From contig NZ_KB235914.1 in NCBI RefSeq assembly GCF_000332175.1, positions 2,662,868 to 2,726,867 on the forward strand: a DNA stretch of 64,000 bases, in the 5' to 3' direction. This stretch comes from Pseudanabaena sp. PCC 6802 (GTDB taxonomy: Bacteria; Cyanobacteriota; Cyanobacteriia; Pseudanabaenales; Pseudanabaenaceae). Position 1 is the first letter of the stretch; the number at the start of each line of letters is the position of its first letter. The translations under genes were made by a program, and so were the position numbers. This document shows positions 51,964-60,303 of this stretch, piece by piece. The notes beneath the pieces were generated by a model. It worked only from the letters and a program-made list of their open reading frames with translations. It did no database searches and was not told where the DNA came from.

Positions 51964-52386
51964 ATGCAACCATCCTCTGGATCCTCTGAAAACCAACCCT
52001 ATAATCTCAACAACGAACTGGCAAAAGAACGTACTCGCGCGGCTGCCGATCGCACCTTGATGGCATGGATTCGCACCTCTCTCTCTCTAATTGGCTTTGG
52101 TTTTGGTATTCCCACCATTGTCAGGACGATTGAATCAACTCGTATTGGCGAACATATCGATCCGCATCGCTTTTCTACCATCGTGGGATTGTCCTTCATC
52201 AGCGTGGGGATTTATGGCATAGCTGCCGCATTAAAAGAACACCACCGTATGATAAAGCGGCTTCGACAAGATCGCTATACCTACGAAAGTTCAAACACGG
52301 CTGAAATTGTGGCAATATCGCTACTTTTAATCGGTGCGATCAGTTTTCTTGGAGTTATTCTCAGAGCCCTAAATTTGAAAAATTAG
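51964..52386 (+). CDS. DUF202 (YidH-like) membrane protein
   Basis: A 140-residue protein with three helices: TSLSLIGFGFGIPTIVRTI, STIVGLSFISVGIYGIAAAL, and IVAISLLLIGAISFLGVIL. The signature ERTRAAADRTLMAWIRTSLSLIGFGFG at the first helix is diagnostic of DUF202. Function unknown. It lies 34 bp upstream of the DUF1622 gene and probably shares its transcript. Confidence 0.93.
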   Translation: MQPSSGSSENQPYNLNNELAKERTRAAADRTLMAWIRTSLSLIGFGFGIPTIVRTIESTRIGEHIDPHRFSTIVGLSFISVGIYGIAAALKEHHRMIKRLRQDRYTYESSNTAEIVAISLLLIGAISFLGVILRALNLKN

Positions 52387-52420
52387 CGCTGTCCGGACAA
52401 ACTTCTCCTCCAAATTCACA

Positions 52421-52813
52421 ATGGAATATCTCGAAAAGAGCCTTTACGCATTAGCAGCGTTTCTCAAACTGATTCTCGAAGGAATCTCAGTTCTATGTAT
52501 TTTACTGGGACTGCTCCAGGTCCTGCAACAGGTGTTGATGTCAACAAGGCGATCGCACAGGCTAACCTCCTCTATTGTTTTTACTGACTTTCGCATCAGG
52601 TTTGGGGCATGGCTGTTATTAGCCCTAGAATTTCAGTTGGCTGCCGATATCGTCAACACGACTGTTGCCCCGTCGTTTGAGGCGCTTGGGAAGTTGGGGA
52701 CGATCGCCGTTATTCGCACTTTCCTCAATTACTTTTTAAATAGAGAACTAGCAGAAACCCTGCAAAGCAAAAAACTACTGAATGCAGGCTCTGATGCTAG
52801 AGATCGCGAATAA
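52421..52813 (+). CDS. DUF1622 membrane protein
   Basis: A 130-residue protein with three membrane helices: FLKLILEGISVLCILLGLLQVL, IRFGAWLLLALEFQLAADIV and LGTIAVIRTFLNYFL. The pattern FRIRFGAWLLLALEFQLAADIVNT and RTFLNYFLNRE is typical of DUF1622. Function unknown. It lies directly downstream of DUF202, an association common in stress-related clusters. Confidence 0.92.
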   Translation: MEYLEKSLYALAAFLKLILEGISVLCILLGLLQVLQQVLMSTRRSHRLTSSIVFTDFRIRFGAWLLLALEFQLAADIVNTTVAPSFEALGKLGTIAVIRTFLNYFLNRELAETLQSKKLLNAGSDARDRE

Positions 52814-52912
52814 GAAATCACAACTGATGTGGGAACTACTGGACTTAACGATGGCGATCGCGGTTCTGTAACTTTTTGTTGCAGGCGATTTTGTCGCTCG
52901 CAAATTCCTCAT

Positions 52913-53008
52913 ATAGCCATAGACAGATCTATTAGGACAGGGGGTGTGGGGGCTGCGCCCCCACGCAGGGGTTCCACCCCTGCACCCCATCCTAAGCCTG
53001 TTGGCTAT
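52913..53008. repeat. GC-core element, copy with ATAGCC ends
   Basis: Ends ATAGCCATAGACAG and the complement of CTGTTGGCTAT form imperfect inverted repeats. The core has GGGGGTGTGGGGGCTGCGCCCC and GGGGTTCCACCCCTGCACCCC. It resembles copies 1-4 in the core but differs in the ends. Confidence 0.75.
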
Positions 53009-53107
53009 AGCTATCATTTCATGTCATAATTGCTTGAGGGTAATGTCTAAGTTTACTACCCACACAAGCATAAGAAATATAGTTAACCAATTACATTGGA
53101 GATATCC

Positions 53108-54610
53108 ATGCCGAACGGTCAACCAAACATTCTGATTATCTGGGGGGATGACATCGGTCAGTCTAACCTCAGTTGTTATTCCCACGGCTTGATGGGGTAT
53201 CAAACACCTAACATCGATCGCATTGCCAAAGAAGGGATACTATTCACAGATTACTACGGCGAACAAAGCTGTACGGCTGGGCGATCGGCCTTTATCACGG
53301 GTCAATGCGTTTTCCGCACTGGCTTGAGTAAGGTAGGGATGCCTGGAGCAGACTTGGGAATGCGTGCTGAGGATCCCACCATTGCCGAACTGCTGAAACC
53401 ATTGGGATATGCCACTGGCCAGTTTGGCAAGAACCACCTGGGCGACAAAGACGAAATGCTGCCCACCAACCACGGGTTTGACGAGTTTTTTGGCAATCTC
53501 TATCACCTCAATGCTGAAGAGGAGCCAGAACTGCGAGACTATCCTCCCGCAGCCGACTTCCCTAACTTCAAGAAGAACTTTGGCCCTCGGGGGGTGCTCC
53601 ATTGCCACGCCAATCTAGACGGCACCCAAACCATTGTAGATACTGGTGCGCTGACGAAAAAGCGAATGGAAACAATTGATGATGAAGTCCTTACCAAAAC
53701 CAAAGATTTCATCGATCGCCAGGTGAAAGCCGGAATCCCCTTCTTCGTTTGGGTCAACTCGACCCACATGCACTTCCGCACCCACGCGAAGCCAGAGAGT
53801 TTGGGACAGTCTGGGCGCTGGCAGTCGGAATACCACGACGTGATGATCGACCACGACAAGTTCGTGGGCGAGTTGCTGGATTATCTGGATGCCCTCGGCA
53901 TCACCAACGACACGATCGTGCAGTACTCGACCGATAACGGCCCCCACAAGAATTCCTGGCCCGATGCAGGTACGTCCCCGTTTCGGAGTGAAAAGAATAC
54001 GAACTGGGAGGGGGCATTCCGAGTGCCAGCGCTGATGCGTTGGCCGGGCGTAATTGCACCAGGTACTGTATCCAATGAAATTATCAGTCATATGGATATG
54101 TTGCCGACGCTGGTAGCAGCAGCAGGCGATCCAGACATTAAAGAAAAATTGCTTAAGGGTCACCAGGCAGGAAGCAAGACGTTCAAGGTGCATCTCGATG
54201 GTTACAACCTGGTGCCTTACCTGAAGGGCGAGGTGAAGAAAAGCCCGCGCAACGAGTTCTTTTACTTCAGCGATGACGGCGATCTAATGGCGTTGCGCTA
54301 CGATAACTGGAAGACGGTTTTCATGGAACAGCGAGAAAAAGGCACTTGTCAAATCTGGGCAGAACCCTTTGTCGTACTGCGGGTGCCGAAGTTGTTTAAC
54401 CTGCGTACCGATCCCTACGAGGTTGCTGACATCACCTCTAATACCTACTGGGATTGGATGTTCGATCACATTCCTTTGGTGTTGGCTGCCCAACCGCTGG
54501 TAGGCCAGTTCATGTCCACTTTCCAAGAGTTTCCACCTCGTCAGAAAGCAGCTAGCTTCACGGTCGATCGGGTGATGGAGAAGATCTTAGCGGGCATTGG
54601 CAGCCGATAA
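53108..54610 (+). CDS. Arylsulfatase family protein
   Basis: A 500-residue type I sulfatase. The ATG at 53108 has GGAG five bases upstream, better than one four codons earlier. The metal-binding start PNILIIWGDDIGQSN and the formylglycine motif C-T-A-G-R (Cys55; SCTAGRSAFITGQ) are intact. FGKNHLGD, STHMHFRTH, STDNGPH and PGVIAPGTVSNEIISHMD are the other conserved blocks. The Cys at motif position 1 must be converted to formylglycine by an FGE; a homologue lies 5.7 kb downstream. It has no signal peptide, so it should act in the cytosol on a sulfate ester of unknown identity. Confidence 0.93.
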   Translation: MPNGQPNILIIWGDDIGQSNLSCYSHGLMGYQTPNIDRIAKEGILFTDYYGEQSCTAGRSAFITGQCVFRTGLSKVGMPGADLGMRAEDPTIAELLKPLGYATGQFGKNHLGDKDEMLPTNHGFDEFFGNLYHLNAEEEPELRDYPPAADFPNFKKNFGPRGVLHCHANLDGTQTIVDTGALTKKRMETIDDEVLTKTKDFIDRQVKAGIPFFVWVNSTHMHFRTHAKPESLGQSGRWQSEYHDVMIDHDKFVGELLDYLDALGITNDTIVQYSTDNGPHKNSWPDAGTSPFRSEKNTNWEGAFRVPALMRWPGVIAPGTVSNEIISHMDMLPTLVAAAGDPDIKEKLLKGHQAGSKTFKVHLDGYNLVPYLKGEVKKSPRNEFFYFSDDGDLMALRYDNWKTVFMEQREKGTCQIWAEPFVVLRVPKLFNLRTDPYEVADITSNTYWDWMFDHIPLVLAAQPLVGQFMSTFQEFPPRQKAASFTVDRVMEKILAGIGSR

Positions 54611-54631
54611 GGAAGAGTTGCTAAATTCCAT

Positions 54632-55552
54632 ATGACAGACCCCTTAGCTTCCTGGAAGGATGGAGCTGCCAAGCAGGCAATTCTCAACTTTGTTGCGAAC
54701 GCGACCTTGCCGGACAGTTCCACCTTTGTCCCCCCTCCCGATCGCATTGCCACCTTCGACAATGACGGCACGCTCTGGTGCGAGCAGCCGATGTACGTGC
54801 AAGCGTTCTTTGTCTTCGATCGCATTAAGGAACTCGCCCCGCAATACCCGGAGTGGAAGGATCGAGAGCCGTTTGCGTCGGTACTGAGAGGCGATATAAA
54901 ATCCGCGCTGGCTGGCGGCGAACGCGCCCTCCTGGAAATGGTGATGGCAACCCATGCCGGCACGACCACCGAAGAGTTCGCCGCGATCGTGAGGGATTGG
55001 CTGGCCGTCGCGAAGCATCCTAAAACCCAGCGGCTCTATACCGAAATGGTGTACCAGCCGATGCTGGAACTGCTCGCCTACCTGCGGGCAAACGACTTCA
55101 AAACCTTCATCGTCTCCGGTGGTGGTGTGGAGTTCATGCGCCCCTGGACCGAGCAGATCTATGGCATTCCGCCAGAGCAGGTGATCGGCAGCAGCATCAA
55201 GACAAAGTTCGAGTGGCGCGACGGCAAGCCCGTCATCTTGCGCCTGCCGGAGTTGCATTTCTTTGACGATCGCTCTGGCAAACCGGCGGCCATCCAGCAC
55301 TACATTGGGCGACGGCCGATCGCCGCCTTTGGTAACTCCGATGGCGATCTCGAAATGCTGCAATGGACCAGTGCTGGGGCGGGACGGCGACTGGGTCTGA
55401 TCGTGCGTCACACGGATGGCGATCGCGAATTTGCCTACGATCGTTCGACTATGGGCAGTCTCGATCGGGCGCTCGCTGATGCCGATCGGGAGGGTTGGGT
55501 GGTGGTGGATATGAAGAACGACTGGAAGCGGATATTTGCCTTCGAGTCGTAA
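54632..55552 (+). CDS. HAD-family phosphatase
   Basis: A 306-residue HAD-superfamily hydrolase of the phosphoserine-phosphatase-like group. Motif I is ATFDNDGTLWCEQPM with the nucleophile Asp, motif II is FKTFIVSGGGVEFMRPW, and the later motif FGNSDGDLEMLQW supplies the metal aspartates. It starts 21 bp after the sulfatase stop codon, so the two are probably co-transcribed. A likely role is to remove phosphate from a small organic substrate; the substrate is unknown. The stop codon is 5 bp from the left end of an ISKra4-family element. Confidence 0.88.
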   Translation: MTDPLASWKDGAAKQAILNFVANATLPDSSTFVPPPDRIATFDNDGTLWCEQPMYVQAFFVFDRIKELAPQYPEWKDREPFASVLRGDIKSALAGGERALLEMVMATHAGTTTEEFAAIVRDWLAVAKHPKTQRLYTEMVYQPMLELLAYLRANDFKTFIVSGGGVEFMRPWTEQIYGIPPEQVIGSSIKTKFEWRDGKPVILRLPELHFFDDRSGKPAAIQHYIGRRPIAAFGNSDGDLEMLQWTSAGAGRRLGLIVRHTDGDREFAYDRSTMGSLDRALADADREGWVVVDMKNDWKRIFAFES

Positions 55553-55669
55553 AAAACGGGAGCATCTCAACTTTGCACTGAGTAATAATGCTTAATATAG
55601 ATGGGTAGCCAAAAGGGGGAAGAAATCAGAAGATAGGAATACGAGAAACCAACCCCAAGGAGAGCAACC

Positions 55670-55936
55670 ATGACTCCAGAGCAGGAAAAAGAAATGCAAG
55701 CGCACGTTCAAGCTATTGCCGCCATCCTTTATCAGAATACACCATCGGAACAACTAACCAGCTTGGAAGGGATCGAAATCGCTGTGCGGCAGCAAATCCT
55801 CGAACATGTCAGCCCAGAAATAGGGAGTTTTTTATCCGCACAGTTACGGGCACAGAAGCAGGACGCCGCAGGCGAGTGCAAAGCAGCATCGGACAGCTCC
55901 ACCTCACGCAAAAGCAAGCGCAGAAGCTCAAAGTAG
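55670..55936 (+). CDS. ISKra4-family transposase, first frame
   Basis: An 88-codon N-terminal frame with AAGGAG Shine-Dalgarno sequence and start MTPEQEKEMQAHVQAIAAIL. It overlaps the second frame (55876-56745) by 61 bp, which lies in the -1 frame. AAAA at 55910-55913 within the overlap (CGC AAA AGC) is the likely slippage site, so a -1 frameshift could join the frames, as is known for many ISKra4 members. Confidence 0.75.
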   Translation: MTPEQEKEMQAHVQAIAAILYQNTPSEQLTSLEGIEIAVRQQILEHVSPEIGSFLSAQLRAQKQDAAGECKAASDSSTSRKSKRRSSK

Positions 55937-56745
55937 CCCCCTATAGCCAGGTGAGCCCGTATGTGGAAAGATGTAGCCTGATCTTGAGTGCGAATGTATC
56001 CTACGAACAAGCCGCCAAAGACTTAGCCATGTTGATGGGAGTGCAAATATCGCGCAGTACACAACAGCGCCTGGTGCATCGCCATGAATTTAGCCCCCTA
56101 GAGGTAGAAGAGTCGGTCGAGGAATTAAGTGTCGATGGAGGCAGAATCAGACTGCGCACGCCACTTGGACAGCCAAGTGAGTGGAAGGACTATAAAGCTG
56201 TGAACTTGCATGGACAAGCCATATTTGCCACATTTCAAGATAACATTGCCTTAACAGACTGGGTAAATCGACAGCCTTTAGCAGATATGGTTACCTGTAT
56301 TGGGGATGGACATGATGGGATTTGGAATATTATTGCCCAGATCTCTATACCTGATAGTCGCTATGAAATCTTGGACTGGTTCCATTTGGTGGAAAACCTG
56401 CATAAAATTGAGGCTACAGCTCAACTTTTGACTGGGGTCGAAGCTTTTTTGTGGCGGGGTAATGTAACTGCAGCTATTGCTGAGCTCAATCACTTAGCTA
56501 GTCCTCAGAGCATCAATTTTATTGCTTATCTGCACAAGCATCGCCATCGTATTCCTGATTATTGGTATTTCCAAACCGAGCAGATTTGCTCTATTGGTTC
56601 TGGCGCAGTGGAATCTGCTGTTAAGCAAATCGCTAGACGCATCAAAATCTCTGGCGCTCAATGGAACCGTGATAATGTGCCACAAGTCCTCAAACACCGT
56701 TCTGCTTACCTTAATGGCTCTCTTAACCTTGCCTTGCAAAACTGA
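55876..56745 (+). CDS. ISKra4-family transposase, main frame
   Basis: A 289-codon frame carrying the conserved transposase body: SVDGGRIRLRTPLGQPSEWK, ITCIGDGHDGIWNII-like VTCIGDGHDGIWNIIAQ, YEILDWFHLVENLHKIE, HKHRHRIPDYWYFQTE and CSIGSGAVESAVKQIARRIK. These are hallmark segments of the ISKra4 family. It ends 9 bp before the right inverted repeat boundary. It is probably expressed only after frameshifting from 55670. No inactivating stop codon is visible. Confidence 0.85.
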   Translation: MQSSIGQLHLTQKQAQKLKVAPYSQVSPYVERCSLILSANVSYEQAAKDLAMLMGVQISRSTQQRLVHRHEFSPLEVEESVEELSVDGGRIRLRTPLGQPSEWKDYKAVNLHGQAIFATFQDNIALTDWVNRQPLADMVTCIGDGHDGIWNIIAQISIPDSRYEILDWFHLVENLHKIEATAQLLTGVEAFLWRGNVTAAIAELNHLASPQSINFIAYLHKHRHRIPDYWYFQTEQICSIGSGAVESAVKQIARRIKISGAQWNRDNVPQVLKHRSAYLNGSLNLALQN

Positions 56746-56845
56746 GATGCTCCCAAAAAAACACAATCAACACTCAATCGTGTTCCTTCTCCGAAGCTGA
56801 GATTTTCGACGATCCGGTGGAGATGGAGGAATAGTCGGTAAAAAT

Positions 56846-57622
56846 CTATTTCATATTTTCTAAAGTTTCTACAAGTACCTTATCGCCCCAATGAATCTTG
56901 ATCAGCCCAAGTCGAGGAAATTCTAAATCAATAATGACATATGTGATTGCAGATATAGTCACGCAAAATATGGCCATATATAATAACGGCCTCCTTTGAT
57001 TGGCGGACATACTTTCACCAACCAAAAAAGCTGAAGCCAAAGCAAGAATAAATAATAAAATGTAAACAATTATCGGTGGATGGGTACGGGTCGCTTGCAA
57101 CCGTTCATTAGCAACATCAATCATTTCATTGGTGGAGCTTAGAACTAGGGTCATGATTCCAGGGTTTTTACCTAATAGAACAGAAGCATTAGCAATTTCC
57201 CAGATTTGAGCTTGTAATTTTAGACCTTGGCGAAAGTAAGAATCAGATAGTTGCCGATTTTCATAATTCTCAAATAGATTGATGCGGGATTGAAGATACT
57301 CTTTGTAAAGCGATCGCAACTTATCTCGATCGTTCTTTGGCAGTAAGTCAAGCCTGAGGTAGGCAGTACCAATAGCGTTTGCCTCTTTTAAAACTAGCTG
57401 GGTTCGACTCTCATAGCGGGATAGCGTTCCCGTAAAAGTGAAAGCTAAAATTAAACCTAAAATACCAAAAATAGAACTCTCAACTGCTCCAATCCCTTCG
57501 GATTTACTTTCTGGATACTTTTCTAGTCTGCGCTTACCCATCCTATAGCCAGTTTCAATGCTTCCAGCCATACCTAAGCAGAGTAATGTTGTCGATATGA
57601 GTGCTACAGCTACAAATTCCAT
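56846..57622 (-). CDS. DUF4239/bestrophin-like membrane protein
   Basis: A 258-residue protein with four helices: the first (VAVALISTTLLCLGMAGSI, about 4-23), a second with IFGILGLILAFTFTGTLSR (about 51-70), then IIVYILLFILALASAFLVGE and LYMAIFCVTISAITYVIIDL. A central soluble helical part has ANAIGTAYLRLDLLP and IDVANERLQATRTHPP, both typical of DUF4239 proteins. The family resembles bestrophin-like channels. It is transcribed opposite to the DUF1254 genes. Confidence 0.88.
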   Translation of the reverse strand: MEFVAVALISTTLLCLGMAGSIETGYRMGKRRLEKYPESKSEGIGAVESSIFGILGLILAFTFTGTLSRYESRTQLVLKEANAIGTAYLRLDLLPKNDRDKLRSLYKEYLQSRINLFENYENRQLSDSYFRQGLKLQAQIWEIANASVLLGKNPGIMTLVLSSTNEMIDVANERLQATRTHPPIIVYILLFILALASAFLVGESMSANQRRPLLYMAIFCVTISAITYVIIDLEFPRLGLIKIHWGDKVLVETLENMK

Positions 57623-57760
57623 AATTTATCAAAATAAATGATACTGATTATAACTAGCTTCGGTAACTAAGATTTTGGGGTTACCGCTATAAAGTGGGAC
57701 AATCTGTGCAGACCAAAACCATCAAAACGCGATCGCCGTAAAGTTTAAAAACGAACTGCT

Positions 57761-59185
57761 ATGAATACACCAATCGAACGATCGAACCTGTTTGGCACCC
57801 AGTCGCTATCAACGCCCTATGGCCCCATGGCGATCGACAATTCCTACCCGACTGACGGCACGATCGAGTTGCTGCTCGACCAGCGCGATCGCCAGCGCGC
57901 ATCGGAAATTTATCTCTGGGCATTGCCACTAACCCAGTTTCAGGTATGGAAGAACGAGCAAGAGCGCATCTATGGGGCTAAAGGCACTGATTTCGTTATT
58001 TACGATAGTTTCAACGAAAAAAGCGGCGTGACAACTGGGAATGCCACCACACCCTACATCATTAGTCTGCTCGACCTCTCTGAAACTGGCGCGATCGTGG
58101 TCGATTTTCCGGCGGGGATGTTTGCCGGTGGCGTTCTTGACTGGTGGGAGCATCCGACCTGCGATTTGGGCATCACTGGTCCCGATTGCGGTAAGGGCGC
58201 AAAATACCTGATTATCAGCCCCCAGGACGCCCCTAAGCAGTATGAAGGCTCGGAGTATTTAGTTTTTCAGTCGCCGACGAACAAAATCTTACTTGGTACT
58301 CGCGTTCTGACACCAGGCGCAGACGCACTAGAGGTATTCAAGCAGTCGCTCAAAGTCTATCCACTGGGCAGTACCCCACAACCTGCCCGTTTCATTTCAG
58401 GACTTGACAAACCTTGGGCGCAAACTCCACCCGTTGGACTTGATTACTTCAAAATTTTGCATCAAGCAATTCAGAACGAGCCAGTTGCCGATCGCGACAA
58501 AGCATTTATGGCGTATCTAACCTATTTCGGCATTGAGGATGGTAAGCCCTTTAATCCCGACGATCGCCTGTCAACACTACTGGCTCAAGGTGCAACCATT
58601 GGCGAACTCCTCGCTCGTGCCAATATCATCGAACCAGCCTTTACCAAACCCTATTGGGAAAGCACTTTCTGGTATCGGTTGATTGATTTTCCGCTCGCAC
58701 AGGAAGATGAGACAAGACTTTATCTGGACGAGCGATCGGCCTGGTTCTACGAAGCTATCACAACGTCAAAGGGAATGAAGACGGAAACCCCCGGCGTTGG
58801 ACAGGTCTACCTGAGCACCAAGCGAGACAAGGATGGGCAGGTGTTGCGGGGTGGTGAAACCTATCGACTGACAGTGCCACCCAATGCCCCGATGGAGCAG
58901 TTCTGGGCAGTAACTGTCTATGCCGAGCACAGTCGGATCTTTGTCCGCACAAATCAAATGAACGCCAATCTGGATTCGCGCAACGCCCAACTTCAGACGA
59001 ATGCCGATGGATCGGTTGATATCTACTTCGGCCCCAACACGGCGAAGATCCCGACAGGACTGGAAAGTAACTGGATCGCAACCAATCCCGACGAGGGTTG
59101 GTTCCCCTATTTCCGCCTCTATGCTCCCAAACAGGCATTTTTCGATAAGAGTTGGGTACTGGGGAATATTGAGCGCGTGAGTTAG
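57761..59185 (+). CDS. DUF1254/DUF1214 protein A
   Basis: A 474-residue soluble protein with no signal peptide. The DUF1254 half (about 45-240) has EIYLWALPLTQFQVWKNEQE and TGAIVVDFPAGMFAGGVLDWW. The DUF1214 half (about 355-470) has TYRLTVPPNAPMEQFWAVTVY and GWFPYFRLYAPKQAFFDKSW, with the usual aromatic-rich motif PYFRLYAP. It lies in a run with two other DUF1254/DUF1214 proteins, FGE and a sulfatase. Biochemical function of the family is unknown. Confidence 0.9.
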   Translation: MNTPIERSNLFGTQSLSTPYGPMAIDNSYPTDGTIELLLDQRDRQRASEIYLWALPLTQFQVWKNEQERIYGAKGTDFVIYDSFNEKSGVTTGNATTPYIISLLDLSETGAIVVDFPAGMFAGGVLDWWEHPTCDLGITGPDCGKGAKYLIISPQDAPKQYEGSEYLVFQSPTNKILLGTRVLTPGADALEVFKQSLKVYPLGSTPQPARFISGLDKPWAQTPPVGLDYFKILHQAIQNEPVADRDKAFMAYLTYFGIEDGKPFNPDDRLSTLLAQGATIGELLARANIIEPAFTKPYWESTFWYRLIDFPLAQEDETRLYLDERSAWFYEAITTSKGMKTETPGVGQVYLSTKRDKDGQVLRGGETYRLTVPPNAPMEQFWAVTVYAEHSRIFVRTNQMNANLDSRNAQLQTNADGSVDIYFGPNTAKIPTGLESNWIATNPDEGWFPYFRLYAPKQAFFDKSWVLGNIERVS

Positions 59186-59274
59186 ATCGTCAACTTTGCA
59201 AACGCGATCGCGTTAAGCTGTGTTAGTGCGATCGCGATCGAGTCAATCTCATCGAAATAGAAGGAGTTTATATT

Positions 59275-60267
59275 ATGAGAAACCCTCAAGATACCATTGA
59301 GAATTACATCAAGGAGTATCCAAACCAAGAACAGGCGAAGATGATGAACGCCTGGCTTGCTAAAAACGAGAAGGGAACGTTTCAATTTACAGGGCTTGTC
59401 GATCCAACGGACGATACCGTCGTAACACCTCAGGCAACCGTGGATTACGGATATAACTGGTTCAGCCTCTCGGAAGGCTGTGCCATCATCCGAACGCCCA
59501 AATACGATAGGTTTTTTCCCGTTTCAATCTTCGACATGAAACACAATGTGCCTGCGGTCATTGTCAGTCCTGAAAAACCGATTTTACTCATTCGTCCCGG
59601 TCAGCCTCTTCCTAAAGGAGATTTTCACATTGTCAACCTGGAAACCGATCAGGGATTAGCATTCACCCGCATGGTCGTCGTTGACAACATTGAAGAAGTT
59701 CGACGACTGAGTAAATCGATCGCAATGGAGGGTGGTAAGGGTGATATGCATAGAGACGTGCAACGATTCTCTGCTGACATTGAGAAGGCAGCACTGGCGA
59801 TCGTCTCTGCTGCAGTTCCCCATGTAAATCCAGACATCGCCTTTGGCTATAAATCAGGTGATGTTGGTGAGATCGCTCTGGCGGCAGCCGTAATGCTCGG
59901 ACAACTAGGAACGCCATCGGATGCTGTGCGATACAGTTTGATTCTGAGCGATGCAAATGGCGAACCGTTTAATGGCAAGGACACTTACGTTTTGACTGTC
60001 CCCGCTGGCATCGTACATGACAATGGATATTCTTCGATTACAATTTACGGCTCCGACAACAAACTGCTGATCCCGAATTCTAAGCAGATCTACGATAGAA
60101 CCACCTACACGTCAAAGCAAAATGCGGATGGTACTTATACTGTCACGCTCAGTCCTGATGGCGAAGGTTTGAATGGTATTCCGACGGGAAAACCTTTTTA
60201 TGGTGTGCTTAGAGCATACTGCCCAGTTCAAGGGGCAGACATGACTGTAAAAGTTGAGAAGATATAG
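59275..60267 (+). CDS. DUF1254/DUF1214 protein B (short form)
   Basis: A 330-residue protein with AAGGAG before the ATG. The N-terminal part is a shortened DUF1254 (TPQATVDYGYNWFSLSEGCA, KYDRFFPVSIFDMKHN, PLPKGDFHIVNLETDQG). The C-terminal part is DUF1214-like (FNGKDTYVLTVPAGIVHDNG, SSITIYGSDNKLLIPNS, QNADGTYTVTLSPDG). It lies 36 bp upstream of the FGE gene. It is shorter and more divergent than copies A and C, which suggests separate specialisation. Confidence 0.85.
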   Translation: MRNPQDTIENYIKEYPNQEQAKMMNAWLAKNEKGTFQFTGLVDPTDDTVVTPQATVDYGYNWFSLSEGCAIIRTPKYDRFFPVSIFDMKHNVPAVIVSPEKPILLIRPGQPLPKGDFHIVNLETDQGLAFTRMVVVDNIEEVRRLSKSIAMEGGKGDMHRDVQRFSADIEKAALAIVSAAVPHVNPDIAFGYKSGDVGEIALAAAVMLGQLGTPSDAVRYSLILSDANGEPFNGKDTYVLTVPAGIVHDNGYSSITIYGSDNKLLIPNSKQIYDRTTYTSKQNADGTYTVTLSPDGEGLNGIPTGKPFYGVLRAYCPVQGADMTVKVEKI

Positions 60268-60303
60268 AGTTTTGACGAACTAGCCCGATAACAGAGGTTT
60301 AAT

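Larger units (their letters stand above)
55558..56754 (+). mobile_element. ISKra4-family insertion sequence, 1197 bp
   Basis: Inverted ends GGGAGCATCTCAACTTTGCA (55558-55577) and the complement of 56735-56754, GGGAGCATCTCAGTTTTGCA, match at 18 of 20 positions. The flanks are A-runs on both sides, so any target duplication is hidden. The transposase is in two overlapping frames. It is inserted 5 bp after the HAD gene in the sulfatase cluster. Confidence 0.85.

Noticed and set aside
55551-56761. Target-site duplication AAAAAA around the ISKra4 element
   Set aside because: Both flanks are A-runs, so a duplication cannot be told apart from pre-existing A-tracts.
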